Below are positions 12,041-23,574 of a DNA stretch of 64,000 nucleotides, one piece after another (the first letter of the stretch is position 1; every line of letters begins with the position of its first letter). Origin of the DNA: Brachypodium distachyon (taxonomy: Eukaryota > Streptophyta > Magnoliopsida > Poales > Poaceae). The notes beneath the pieces were generated by a model. The model worked only from the letters and a program-made list of their open reading frames with translations. It made no database searches and was not told the DNA's origin. The translations under genes were made by a program, and so were the position numbers. The DNA lies in the NCBI RefSeq assembly GCF_000005505.3, contig NC_016131.3:6097501-6161500 (forward strand). Direction: 5' to 3'.

Positions 12041-13380
12041 ATGGCTTTCCGCGCTCCAACTGCCGCCACTCCCCATGGCCACGCCACTCCATCTCCTCTC
12101 CCGAGCTCACGGAAGCACGCGGCCTTCTCCAAGCTCAGCGGCGTTGCCAATGGCAGCCGGAGGGCGCGGCTCGCGGGCGCAGCACCTCCTCCAGTGCACG
12201 CACTGGCGCCGACCACGGCAGCGGCGTCGCCCTTCCCTCCTCCCAACGCAGAGTACCTGGCCGCCGAGTTCGGCGGCCACGGCGTGACCTTTGAGGCCGT
12301 GGGCGACAGCTGCGCGGTGAAGATGGCGGTGCGCAACGGCAGCGCGGCGCACCTGCTGCTCCCCAGCGGGCTCGTCACCTCCTACAAGCCGGCCATGTGG
12401 CACGGCGCCTCCACGGAGGTGCTCCACACCACCGTCGGCGAGGGCCCCGGCGGCCGCGCCGTCATCCGCGGCGGCGTCTCCATGGACTTCCGCTGCACGC
12501 GCGTCGACGCCGTCGCCGGAGCCGAGAACGACGACGCGCGGCCGGGGTCTTCGTCGTGGTGGTCGCCGGGCGGGGCGTGGTCGCTGCGGGACGTGAGGGG
12601 AGGCCCCACGGGGTCCATCGAGGTGGAGCTGGTGTCCGCCGAGCCCGGGAGCCGCGGCGGGGCGGAGGCGAGGTGCGTCGTGACGCTGCGGCCGGAGGCG
12701 CTGGCGTCGGAGTTCACGGTGACGAACCCGAGCGCGTCCCCGAACCCGATGGCGGTGACGGGCGCCGTGGCGAACCACCTGCGCGTGAGCACGCCGGACG
12801 CCACCTACGCCGTGGGGCTCCAGGGGTCGGACTACCGCAGCAGGGAGCCCCTGCTGTCCGAGTTCAGCATCCTTCCCCCGGACTACTACAGCACGCGGCC
12901 TGGGGCCACGGCCCGGAAGATGAACTGGCTCGACAACCTCATCTCCGGCGGCGGCGGCGTGGCCCGCCGCGCGTCGCCGGCGCAGGATCCGGACGGCGAG
13001 GAGGAGGACGACTACAAGCACCTCACGGATGAGCTGTGCCGGGTCTACAGCCACGCGCCCAGAGATTTCACCGTCATCGACAGGGTAAGCCAATGGATTT
13101 TGATCAAAACTGCGACGAATTGAGATAAGCAGGAACGAATCGAATACGAAAGCTGAACTGAATTCTTGTGGGATGCATATATACGCAGGGCAGGAGGAAC
13201 TCGATTTGTTTGAGCAGGAGAGGGTTCGAGGAGCTGTACGTCTTCAGCCCAGGATCAAACTACGAGTGGTACGGGAAATTCGCCTACGTGTGCATCGGGC
13301 CTGCAATGCTGGAACCCGTGGTGCTTGCACCTGGAAGCACATGGCATGGTGCTCAACACCTTCGTAACCCAAACTTGTAG
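12041..13380 (+). CDS. PNSB2: Photosynthetic NDH subunit of subcomplex B 2 (PNSB2/NDF2-like), chloroplastic
   Basis: Lumen/stroma-side accessory subunit of the chloroplast NADH dehydrogenase-like complex, needed for cyclic electron flow around photosystem I (family knowledge). Two exons, 12041-13084 and 13189-13380, join in phase 0 (GT-AG) to 411 residues. The first 60 or so residues are Ala/Ser/Pro/Arg-rich with few acids, as in a transit peptide. The rest has the galactose-mutarotase-like fold seen in this subunit, with conserved pieces such as NGSAAHLLLPSGLVTSYKP, MWHGASTEVLH, NWLDNLI, and the C-terminal YGKFAYVCIGPAMLEPVVL and LRNPNL. It is very GC-rich at the 5' end, giving long meaningless frames on the other strand. 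Assignment rests on recognition of these conserved segments; another aldose-1-epimerase-like protein is the main alternative. Confidence 0.82.
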
Positions 13381-14793
13381 ATACATATTACATAGGCTGA
13401 TGGAAGATGATTACCCATATGCACAAGCGTTTGCAGATATTGTTAGCCAGGAAGAAAATACTACTCTACTACTGTACATGTGAAGGGAAATACTAATTTG
13501 GTTTGCAAACCGAGCTACTATAGTTCCTCAATGTAATGGCACTGCGCCTCCAGATATTGTTAGCTCAACACTAGAATCCTATGAGCAACATTGCGACAAT
13601 GGCCAACAGCAACGAGATTAACATCACGCTCAAATTAAATGGATGCTAGGTTCCCAGCACACAATAAAATTCAGACACAACAAGCGTCAACATACAAGTA
13701 AATGCAGCGGCAAGGAAGAAACACAACATAACAAAACATGTCATAACTACAAGAGTTTCCACCGTTTGCGGAACCGTTATGTTCTCCCCAGTTTCCAGTA
13801 CAAACACAGCTGATAAGCAATTCGAGTTGAAGGAAAAAGCCAGAATGTTTTTTTAAGTAGCACCATGTAACCATTTGGTATCCTATCACAAACTTCAGGA
13901 ACTTCATGCTGAAGAATCCTGCATGATGGGGTAAAACCATCCCCCTTGTGATCATTGGAGCCATTTGTTGCCATAACACTGTTGGGCAAACATGAGCTAG
14001 TTAGGAGAGAGAAAAACACTTAAAACAATCCCAGAATCATGACATTGACATAACAAGAGGGTTCAGACATGTGCATGCAATGATTCATTACTATTTACTA
14101 ATATATTTATTTCAACCCAGGATCTCTCCCCTTTCCATTATGAAAACACAACGGAAATACAGAAGTCTTTCGAACCATTGACAACAGACAAGATCGAGGG
14201 AAATAAGGGAGAGTAAACCAGGATACTACGTGGGCAGGAAACTCGCTGACCAGCCCCGAAATCGGGAACTGATTCATTATAATGTATTGACTTCCAGTTT
14301 GATTTTATTAGATTAGATGGGCATGGTAAAAGGATTGGATGTGAGATTACAGTGACTTGATACACCAATATACCATGCACGCTATATTTTTCTCTGAATA
14401 AGTTCTCTAGTCAGTACACCATTGGGTGATTTGTTCTGTTCTATGACCCTTTTTTCTATTTATTTCTATAAAACGCGAGATCCCATTTTGGCGCTCCTAT
14501 ACTCACCACATACTATATGCAAAATGAAAAGAAAAAAAAACTGAAAACGCAAGGCTTTCAAAGGACAAAAGTGTGCAGTACAAGTAATCATTCATTTATT
14601 GTCACGAAAGGAAATACCAGAGAGTGGAGACCAATTAATGCAGTTACTACTCACTAGAACAGGATTATACAAATTTACATTTATATAGGAAGATGAGCTG
14701 GTTTTAGGGGTTTGTTTGATAAGGTAAACTCAGATATCTAGAAAGCAAAATTGGTATGTAGCCTCTTACCAGTTACCAACTTAGGAGAACCTC
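13381..14793. other. Spacer downstream of the PNSB2-like and ING2-like genes (convergent)
   Basis: The 3' ends of two convergent genes meet here. Apart from a decayed copy of the last ING2 exon (listed separately) I see no coding sequence, RNA gene or clear transposon. Confidence 0.5.
13903..13990 (-). pseudogene. Decayed duplicate of the last (PHD) exon of the ING2-like gene
   Basis: Minus-strand GCCCAACAGTGT and GGATGGTTTTACCCCATC and GGATTCTTCAG align in order with the real last exon at 14794-14895, including its acceptor. About 35 bp of the middle, which encodes the His and Cys ligands, are missing and the frame is lost. The spacing is about 911 bp. It is downstream of the true stop codon and cannot be part of the normal product. 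Confidence 0.65.
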
Positions 14794-17700
14794 TCACTGA
14801 AGATTCCTGCAAGTTGGGCAAAACCATTTCCCTTTGAATCTCGTTTCTGGTGTCAGACCAACACACGAATAGTGGAACCATTCTCCTCCTTCACACTGTT
14901 GGGCAAACATAAAAAAGGTTAGCAGTAGCACTCAGCAGAGGTAGATGACTTTTATATGTATGACAAGCCCAAAATTTATACGTCAAATGACAAACATCGA
15001 TAATTCAAACATGATAGTGTGAGAATTGAGATACTATGTAGGACTCCAATCGTGCCTCTTATCTAATGCTCTTTTTATCGAGAACATATCTCATGCTCTC
15101 GTCTTCAACAATTGTTGTTCCTAGCATAGAGGTTTGCACATGATCACAAGGAGTGACACCATGTATGTTGGAATACAACCATGATTTCTTTATCTTTACT
15201 CCTATAAACAATTGGTGGCACAGTCCGTCCCTCCTTCAGTCTGCATCACTTGTTGGTCTGGCTCAAATCAACGAGATAAGAACAAATATGAATTACGTGA
15301 CCTAAGATAATACTCCCTCCGATCCATAATAAGTGTCGCTGATTTAGTACAACTTTGTATTATGGATCAGAGGGAGTAGATGATATTATTTATAAATATG
15401 TAGTGTATTTTTTTTAGTCCATAGCAATGCACGACATTGTGCTAATGTTAACCATATGCCTTCAGTTTAATTTTGGTTGTTTGCGTAGGTTTTCTTTCTC
15501 TGTTGTACGAACAGCTAATCATTGCTCTGTTTCTTCCTGGGAGAGGAGTATCCAATGAATCATCAACTTTTGGAGCCCCACACTAAAACATGTAATCAGT
15601 CAGATAGAAATTAAGGAGAGGATGCACCGGATAGGTTCAGCGTCAATTTGAAGGATTGTGATATACTCCCTCCGATCCATAAAAAGTGTCGCCCACTTAG
15701 TACAAAATTTGTACTAACTTAGTACAAAATTGGCGACACTTTTTATGAATCGGAGGGAGTAGGAACTATTAGGGGCATTTTAATTCGAGCTGATATTCGT
15801 TCGTCGCAAGGGAGTTTTTAGTGATAATCAATGAAACTAATAGAGCAGGGTACTTACATAGGAAGGTAAGCCGCATTAAATATTTGGACATTGCATCTCT
15901 ATTATGCTTGCAGGTGTGCCGGTGCGCTTTGGCCACATGTCCACCCTAATTGTTGGCACCAAGAGGGGTAAAGTCCTGGTCTGGCTAAACAGAGGGTTTG
16001 ATAGGGTCAGAACCTTGAGACCCTATGGTCGCACCGCATGGCTCCTCGGATCACATATGTAGGGAGCAGGCGAAGCTGTTGGTCTCCACGAGCGAGGCAA
16101 CAGCGGTCAATTAGCCAAGAAGCACACGCAGTTCCAAAAAGAAAAGGGCAAGCAGCACACACGTATTAGCAGGCTAGTGCCGAACCTGGGTACCTAAGGG
16201 ATTATATATTTATCTATCACACTAACTACATAGGAGCAGGTCATCACTTAACCTACAATTTCGAGAGGGGCAAGTGGAACACCATAAGGGCCAACCGAAA
16301 TGCTCCCTTTGCAAGTATAACCACTATAGTAAACAACTTGTAATTTCCAGGTTACAACATTTGGAAATTCGACGAGTTCTAGAATATGCAGGCAAGCAAG
16401 CATATACAGAATAATGCTATAATAGAGCTCCTAGTAATAACTAACAAGAGGAAAGCAGTGAGCACATAATCCTTATTCTCGATGATAAGAAGTCACAGGA
16501 CATCAACCAACAGTCCAGCCACAACATCACAGAGCATACATCCATTGTTCAGAAAGAAACAGAATAAGTTGGAAAGGTAAAAACTAGAAATTTTGACCGC
16601 AGGAGCTAAGCTCCAAATTAAGATGACTTACATTCTCGTTGTCACAAGCAATCATATCACCATATGAAACCTGAAATATCAATAAGAATTAGGAGTTCAA
16701 GAAAACATGGACATTGATGCAATGCAAGTTTCAGGAATATATTACGTCCAAGCTTACCTGGTGGCATACACAATATGTTGGTTCATTCGGATCAATCATT
16801 TGATCGGCATCCATTGATGTAGCTGTTTTCTTGCTGCTGCCTGGAGGGGGCATCAAGTCAAAGTCCATACCCCTTTCCCATTCCCTCTCTCTGAACTTCT
16901 TTGTTGCTTGGGGAGTACCAAGAATATGCCTTCGTTTGTCATCCCTTCCACCAACTGGCATTGGAGGAAGGATATGTGGTTCATCTGGAGGTATTTTTCC
17001 TTCTGCAAGTCAGAGAACAGAGAAGACAATAAATATTCTATTTGGCGAAGGATCCAGAACGGCATTCGATATTCTGTTTGATGAATATTTGATTATGGGA
17101 TTAGTTCCTACACAACAATAAAAGCTACCATACACCAGTTATACCTTGCTTTAAATCTTCTGCAAACTGGCCTAGGTCTTCATCAAGGCGTTTGATATGG
17201 CTCTCTATCTGCACAATAATGCACAAAATAATTATAGTTACAACTTAATATTGAATATATCAGACAAGTACTAAAAAATGAATTTATTTCTAGATTGGTT
17301 AGAATTTATTTCTTTTTGAATAAATTCGAATTCTAAGAAGAGAGATTGTGTTGACTGACAAAAGTACATAACTTAACTGTTTGTCCGGCACTAAATACTT
17401 GATTCTGTAGTCTAGTTTGATTTCTACAAGTGGATACTGTTGTACTAAGTTTGGACATTAGAACAAAACAATCAAGTCAACTAGGGAGAAGCAACCAAAG
17501 AGTACACTGATGTAACTACCAATTATTTTTGTATCGTGGCACTAGTCAATACTTTCTGTCCGGGGCAGGGGGGGGGGGGGGTACATACCAATGAGCCATG
17601 TGTAAGTTACAGGACTACAAGAAACAGAAGGAATGAAGCAGAACCAGGTCACATGCATACTGTTGTGTACTAAGTTTGGACTCTCGAACAAAATGACCAA

Positions 17701-19583
17701 GTCAATTGGGTAATATCAATCCTATAGTAGCGAAGAAACCTACCAAACGGGAATTAATGTACAGATGCACTGGTTAAACGGGAAAAAGAGGCACATCACC
17801 ATAATTCAATAAGGTACATGACTATTTAGAAGAAAACGGGAAGGAAGCCGAACCAGGTCATAAGCTTGGCGTGCGAGCAAAACTTTTTCGGTGCAGAGAC
17901 TTAACGCATTGTCCTGGCTACTTTCAATATCCCTCTTCATCCTCTCCAAGGCAGCCTCATCATCGCCCACCATGTTTGGCCTGTCAACCCCGTGGGATGG
18001 CACTCCGAGGAGATGCTTGATCTGTCCTTTTGTCTGGCCCATAATGCCTGCATCACAGAAACATAGATACATAATTATAACATAAACTTGAGAAGCACCA
18101 CCCACCATCATATAGAACACAGCTAGTCTTCCAGTGGAGACTAATCCTACCACTCATGGCATTATATCTCAGTATTAACGATTAAAAGTTGACTAGATAC
18201 TAAGGAAATGGAAGAAGTGCAAAATTCATTATCGAAATAGATTTTCTGAAGAAAAAAGAGTAACAAAATCATCACCATCAGTATTATATCTCAGTATTAT
18301 GATTAAAGATTAACTAGATACTAAGCAAATGGAAGAAGTGCAAAATTCACTTAACACTGCGTTTGGATGTATGTATTCGGCCCTGGAATTAAGAATTGGA
18401 ATTGAGATTCCTGAATTCTGCTGTTTGGTTGTGACTGGAATTGAACACTAGAATTGGCATCTGAATTCTGTGGAATTGAACTGCAACTAAAAGAGGCCTT
18501 CTCCAATACCGACCCTCTGTATTGTGTGGAATTAGCTTTCCCTTCTCCTAAGGCGACAGCAGCACCAAACACCGCCGCCGTCGGAGGATGGCTGCCGACC
18601 ACAACTGTCGTCGGAGTTCACCGGCGACCTCCGCCGGCGGCGGTTCATCGCAGGCTACGTTATCTAGACCGTATCATCTCCCCCTCCTCTTCTTCATCTT
18701 CCTCAACTCCGACCGGCCGCTGCGCGAGTCAATCCTCAACCTCGGACATCCCCAAGCCTTGTCGCCTTCTCCACCGGCTCTGCGACAACGAGAGGAGCTC
18801 TTCGGTGCTCTCCCCGACTCCCGGCGAGCCCCGAGCAATTCCCGCATCGAAGCACTGCTCTGGTCTCGGCCGCCGCCGACGAGCACCTATAGATCTCCAA
18901 TGCCTTGCGCCGCCTGCCTCCGCCACTCTGGCTCGCTGCAGCGAGTTCCCGCCCGCCGCCGCCAGTTCCGCTTCTGCTCTGCATCAAAGATCTGCTCCGG
19001 CCACGCCCACCGCCGTCGAGCGCCTCATTCCGCGGCAGTGAGTTCCAGCCAGCCGTCGCCACTTCCTCAAGCGTTGGAAGAGCCACTGGATTAGGGCGCC
19101 GTCAACGAGCGTGTGAGTGGATGGAGAAATGGTATTCATGCCCACTGAATTCAATACCAACGACAAACCAAACAGAAATTGGTATTGTAGGTTCTTTTGA
19201 TTTCAGGACTAGCAGTTTCTCTACAACCAAACGGTAGCATTGGTATTCACATCCATTTCAATTCCAAAGTGGATTTGGCACTGAGTCCAATTCAATACCA
19301 AGGTCTCCAATACCTACATCCAAACAAAGCCTAATCGAAATGGATTTTCCAAAGAAAAAAGAGTAACAGAATCATCACCATCAGCCCTCTCGTCAAGCTC
19401 GTGCATGGTGGAGAGAATCCTCTGCAGATCGCCGGCCAGGGTGCTCGAATCTGAGACACGAAGCGAAGACGGTAAGAGCAAATAGTCTAAGAACATGTCG
19501 AACGAGGAGAAAACAAAATCAAAGCCAGCAAACTCACACTCCAAGTAGTCGTCCACATACACGCCGGTGCGAGCGATCGCCAT
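14794..19583 (-). CDS. ING2: PHD finger protein ING2-like (inhibitor of growth family)
   Basis: Histone H3K4me3 reader expected in histone acetyltransferase or deacetylase complexes in the nucleus (family knowledge). Seven coding exons: 19538-19583, 19379-19450, 17854-18047, 17145-17208, 16758-17002, 16632-16670, 14794-14895. All borders are GT-AG and the sum is 762 nt, 253 residues. The N-terminus [16 protein letters not shown] is the hallmark of the plant ING2 branch. A helical ING domain follows (about 1-110, including [19 protein letters not shown]), then a basic/Pro linker. The C-terminal PHD finger has all eight ligands: YCVC, CDNENC, HYSC, CPTC (about 200-253). The acceptor exon before the stop is clear and the stop is TGA at 14794-14796. 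The second intron is inflated by a Tourist-like element, the sixth by two Stowaway MITEs. Confidence 0.92.
15313..15376. mobile_element. Short Stowaway-type MITE
   Basis: CTCCCTCCGATCCATAATA at the left is matched by TATTATGGATCAGAGGGAG at the right, flanked by TA on both sides (15311-15312, 15377-15378). At 64 bp it is little more than two terminal repeats. It lies in the last intron of the ING2-like gene. Confidence 0.85.
15666..15759. mobile_element. Stowaway-type MITE
   Basis: CTCCCTCCGATCCATAAAAA pairs with TTTTTATGAATCGGAGGGAG, flanked by TA at 15664-15665 and 15760-15761. The centre contains a direct repeat of CTTAGTACAAAA. It belongs to the same family as the element at 15313, in the same ING2-like intron. 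Confidence 0.88.
17565..17580. repeat. Poly-G run in an intron
   Basis: A G homopolymer with one interruption lies in the third intron of the ING2-like gene. It is simple sequence. Confidence 0.8.
18232..19379. repeat. Duplicated intron 2 donor-side segment flanking the Tourist-like element
   Basis: The block at 19335-19381 (CGAAATGGATTTTCCAAAG through ATCATCACCATCAG), which includes the donor site of exon 2, recurs at 18232-18280. The adjacent block CTAGATACTAAG to GCAAAATTCA occurs at 18190-18225 and again at 18312-18350. This is a local tandem duplication that predates the transposon and leaves a decoy copy of the donor region within the intron. Confidence 0.75.
18355..19331. mobile_element. 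Tourist/PIF-Harbinger-like non-autonomous element with GC-rich interior
   Basis: The ends are imperfect inverted repeats, CACTGCGTTTGGATGTATG and CTACATCCAAACAAAGCC, flanked by a TAA target duplication (18352-18354, 19332-19334). The pre-insertion site is preserved in the neighbouring duplicated segment (18220-18240), which lacks the element. It is 977 bp. About 150 bp at each end is AT-rich, and the middle (about 18540-19090) is GC-rich with open frames on both strands (the longest 195 codons, 18454-19041) but no domain I recognise. A 3-bp duplication and GTTTGGATG ends fit the Tourist class; a captured host fragment inside is an inference. Confidence 0.75.
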
Positions 19584-20157
19584 GCCTGTCGATGGAAGGG
19601 TGGGTTCCGCGCCGCCGGGCTGGGTTTCGATTCGGCGATTTGGGGATTAGGGTTTCGGAGGAAGAAGAACAGGAATGGGGAAAATCTCGCCTTAAATCCT
19701 ACGGACTTTCCGAATATGATTATTACGTCATTAATGCTTGCTGGCGTATGATTTTCTTGGGCCACTGGGCCTGTCTTGTCCTTTGGGCCGTAGGATGCCC
19801 GCGAGGCCTGATGCCCGTTCTGTGGCTCGTGCAAACGATTCTCTCCTCGGTGGAGGAGGGAGGGGGGAGGAGAAGGGGAATGAGGGCAGCCCTCGGCGCG
19901 GTGGAGAAGGAGGGAGGAGAGGGAGAGGGAGGAGAGGGGGGATGCGCCGCCGACGGGCTGTCCGCCGGCGGGTGGCGGCGCACGGGCGATGGGGAAAGGA
20001 AGAAACGGGTTCGGCAGAGAGAGATGGGGGAGATGGCGTGGGAGTTGGGATCGGGACGACGGGAGTTGGTAACTTTTTTTTGAAAGGGATGGGGGAGTTG
20101 GTAACTTGGTATCGATCGGCCCTCGGCGGCGGCTTGCGGCAGTACGTGATGGCCTGA

Positions 20158-21469
20158 TGGGCTGAGGTAAGGCTAGGATTTGAGTGCTGTTGGGCTGGGC
20201 CGAAATTTTATAAGGTTTGCCCAAACTCGCATGCTAGTCGGTTCAAGAGGGCGGGCTCCAACAGTGCTCCCATGTATTATTTATCTTTTTTTTTTCATGA
20301 TGCATCTCTTTATAGCTTTTTGAGTGCATGCATGAATAAGAGAGGGACTTTTTGGTACTAGTGCCATCTTGGTTGTATTCGAACGTGGCATCTTTCATTG
20401 TAGTAGTGTTCATGTAATTCAATGATGGTATCTATGACATTTATAGTGATAACATTGCAACTTTTTTTTCTGCTTCCTTGACTATTCTTTGTCTGCATGT
20501 TACAAATCATATGACCTCATGCATATGTGATCTTGCATGCTGATTATGGGTTTTATATTATTAGATTATTCATTTATTTAATTTAATTTCATTAGTATTT
20601 ATTTATTATTAATATTATTCTTATTTTACTCTACCTTTGTATTCAGTTCTCAATCATATTCTTATTCAAATTATCAACTATTCGTTGTGTTACAAAGTCA
20701 CAAAGAGCGTGTGGTGGTAGTCAGAAGACGATCCAAGGACAGGGGACGATATCCTCATGCTCAGAAGCACAGAAATGTAAAAAGAACCCATGAAACTTGC
20801 GTGTCATTCGAACTGCAGTAGTAGCAGTTGAACCTCGAAAACGAGGATAATTTGCAGTTGAGCCTTGCAAAGAAAGAATGTAAGGTACTCCATGCATGAA
20901 CAACTCCAGGTTGAGCCTTTGCAGTTGGTCTAATTCCTCTCTTTTTTGGCACCTAAACAAAAAGTGAGAGTGCGAGACCTGGAGATCTAATTGACCTACA
21001 CTGTCTGTCATTTGGTTAAAACTTAAAAGTAGTCCTAGTTTTCCTGAATGAAAAGAAGTCCCTTCGACAGCACTACATTTTCTTTTCCTTTTTGCGAGGC
21101 TCAAACTGCATTTTCAATGAGCGTTTCATGAATTTCCCGTGCAACCGAGCATGCGGATAGTGTTTCTTCATCATCATCTTAATCTAGACCGCACTCAAAG
21201 GAGCACTTCGCACACAAGGAGCACTTCGCACACAAGGCTATTCCGAACGAGAAGCACGGCTGCCTAAAAGTAAACCTTTTATTTCTCGCTCGTGTCTCTC
21301 GTTCGCATTCAATTTACATGACCACTGTTCCTTATCACTTGCTGGTTTTGATTCATTGATTGACACACCATATCATCTTGAGTAGCACAACACCGTATCA
21401 AGCTATCATCCAGGTTGTAGACTTGTAGTAGCAGTAGTAACCATTCTGCAAGCTTGTCGCCCGCAGGAC
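20158..21469. other. Spacer between ING2-like and SDR genes
   Basis: The two divergent genes share this region. A minus-strand open frame of 127 codons (20721-21104) is present; I do not recognise it, its composition is unlike the neighbouring genes, and it may be repeat-derived. Around 20560-20650 the sequence is very AT-rich. A short direct repeat, AAGGAGCACTTCGCACAC, occurs twice at about 21197-21231. Confidence 0.4.
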
Positions 21470-22285
21470 ATGGCCGGCTCCGACGCCACCGCGAGCGTGA
21501 CCGCGCAGTTCATGCTGGACGGGCGCGTGGCCATCGTGACGGGCGGCGCGGGCGGCATCGGCTCGGCCGTCTCCAAGCACCTGGCCTCCCTCGGCGCGCG
21601 CGTCGCCGTCGGCTACTTCGGCGACCCAACGCCGGCGCGTGAGCTCGTGGCCAGCATCAACGCCCAGCACGCCAACAACAGCGACCAACCACGGGCCGTC
21701 GCGGTGGAGTGCGACGTCTCGGACGCGATCCAAGTGAAGGCGCTCTTCGACGCGGCGTCAGCGGCATTCGGCGGCGCCGAGCTCCACATCCTGGTGACCA
21801 CGGCGGCCGTGCTGGACTACTCCTACCCGGCCCTCGCCGACACGAGCGAGCGCACCTACGACGCGGCGTTCGGCGTGAACGCGCGGGGCACGTTCCTGTG
21901 CCTCCGGGAAGCCGCGAACCGGCTCTCCCGGCGCCACGGGCGCGGCCGGATCGTGACGTTCTCGTCGTCGGGTGTCGGGTCGCTCAGGCCGGGCTACGCG
22001 GCGTACGCGGCGAGCAAGGCGGCCGTGGAGACCATGACGAAGGTCCTGGCGCGCGAGCTCCGGGGCACGGGGATCACGGCCAACGCCGTGGCGCCCGGGT
22101 CGACCGGCACGCCCATGTTCTACGGCGGGAAGTCGGAGGAGGAGGCCGCGAGGTACGTCGCCGAGGCGCCTCTCGGGAGGCTGGGAATGCCTGAGGACAT
22201 CGCGCCGATGGTTGGGTTTCTGGTTAGTGACGCTGGCGGGTGGGTCAATGCCCAGGTCATCCGCTGCAACGGCGGCACCATCTAG
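21470..22285 (+). CDS. Short-chain dehydrogenase/reductase (classical SDR)
   Basis: NAD(P)-dependent oxidoreductase of unknown substrate; relatives in plants act on aldehydes and ketones. It has one exon of 271 residues, typical for grass SDR clusters. The Rossmann glycine motif is TGGAGGIG (about 25-32). The catalytic Ser lies in FSSSGVGS and the YxxxK pair in YAASK (about 183-187). The C-terminal end VIRCNGGTI is in the place of the usual VDGG segment. The cofactor-supporting NNAG motif is replaced: the sequence reads ILVTTAAVLDY where most members have NNAG, so activity or cofactor geometry may differ. The ATG at 21470 follows a GCAGGAC leader and no earlier in-frame ATG is near. The gene is strongly GC-rich. 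Confidence 0.88.
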   Translation: MAGSDATASVTAQFMLDGRVAIVTGGAGGIGSAVSKHLASLGARVAVGYFGDPTPARELVASINAQHANNSDQPRAVAVECDVSDAIQVKALFDAASAAFGGAELHILVTTAAVLDYSYPALADTSERTYDAAFGVNARGTFLCLREAANRLSRRHGRGRIVTFSSSGVGSLRPGYAAYAASKAAVETMTKVLARELRGTGITANAVAPGSTGTPMFYGGKSEEEAARYVAEAPLGRLGMPEDIAPMVGFLVSDAGGWVNAQVIRCNGGTI

Positions 22286-22586
22286 TAGCCTTCACTTTAA
22301 ATGGCATCGTCATGAGTCTTACTCGGTTTGAACTTTGAGGTTGAGGGACAATGAAAGTTGTACTCCGTTTAAGTAGTGAAGAGAAGAGTTTCATCGAAGG
22401 ATTGGCGATTACCATTGCCATTACTGTTCAAAGCACCTGCGGGATTAGTGAATGCTTTTGATTCCTCCAACCAGGGTAATACTTCTAGTTGTTGCGAGCA
22501 AAAATTCCACTTTCTCAACACAAGCTTCGGCAATAGAGCAAAATGTATCTTCGCGTGAAATCAATCTCGTGTCAGCGGGTCCCTTC

Positions 22587-22860
22587 GACTAATCATAGTG
22601 TTAACATGCATGTAGTCATTTTGGTGACATGGATCTTTAGGCAAACCCAATAGCACGACAATAAATGAAAAAACAAACGGATGTGCTAACTAGATATGTT
22701 AACATAACATCACACAAATCAAAACAAGATGACTCTACAAAACAATAAATGACACAATGCATGACACTACATATAAATTATTCTTCACTATGAAGATAGT
22801 AACTTAGACTAATAACATAAGCATGTTACTACTTTATGTTACTCTCTACTATGACCAGCC
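22587..22860. mobile_element. MITE-like element with GGCTGGTCATAGT-type ends
   Basis: The left end GACTAATCATAGTGTTAACA is an imperfect inverted match to the right end ACTCTCTACTATGACCAGCC. The body is AT-rich and noncoding. I could not define a target duplication, so the class is unsettled. Confidence 0.5.
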
Positions 22861-22929
22861 TACAGCGTGCAGCCGTGCACGCTCTTCTGTTACCAAAATC
22901 CCCATTCCAGTCACCTAGGGTTCATTTGG

Positions 22930-23000
22930 AGAGAAGGAGGAGCCGTCCGCAGTCCCCTTGCAGCCAGTGCGAAATCGGAAGGAGGAGCCGTCCGCAGTCC
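22930..23000. repeat. Short tandem duplication
   Basis: GGAGGAGCCGTCCGCAGTCC occurs twice with a period of about 46 bp (about 22937 and 22982). I see no gene here. Confidence 0.7.
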
Positions 23001-23574
23001 ATCTCCTTGGCAACAATGTCCAATTGTATGACAACATTTGTCATAAGGTATATGTGCCGTACTTTACGCATTATATAATCAAGCACCGTGTTCGTATGAG
23101 CATGAAGGATTAGTGGCAGTTTTATTTTCAATTGACAAATTCTCTTCTCATTTTTGCATGAAGAAGCAGTTTGATTTTGCACACTTGGTAACTTCGCCTA
23201 AGATATCTTCTTGGTATCCAACCAAGTTCTCCTCCTACCTAACTTCTTCTCCACTAATTTTCTTGTAATTACGGGCTTGATCGGCTGGTAATTCTTGATC
23301 TAACTAGGGTTTCCTCTCCTTTTGTTAACTTCCCGTTGTATCTGCTGGTAATTTGTGGATCTAACTTATCTGCTGGTAATTTGTGGATCTAACTAGGTCA
23401 TCCTCTCGATTTCATGTCATCACCCTTTTCCATCAATATGTGTTTGATCAGGAGAGGTGGAGGGAGCACGACTGTTGTTTGATCCAGGATAGGGGAACAT
23501 GGCTATTTAGATCTGGTTTTCCTCGCGCGTTGCCGCTTGCTTGGGCTAGCGGAATATTAAGTGCCATGTTAAGT

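Noticed and set aside
12107..13093. Long minus-strand frame of 328 codons
   Set aside because: Antisense shadow of the PNSB2-like first exon, Arg/Ala/His-rich without a domain.
19592..20157. Several GC-rich open frames upstream of the ING2-like gene
   Set aside because: Low-complexity Gly/Arg-rich frames on both strands in a GC-rich 5' region, with no conserved motif.
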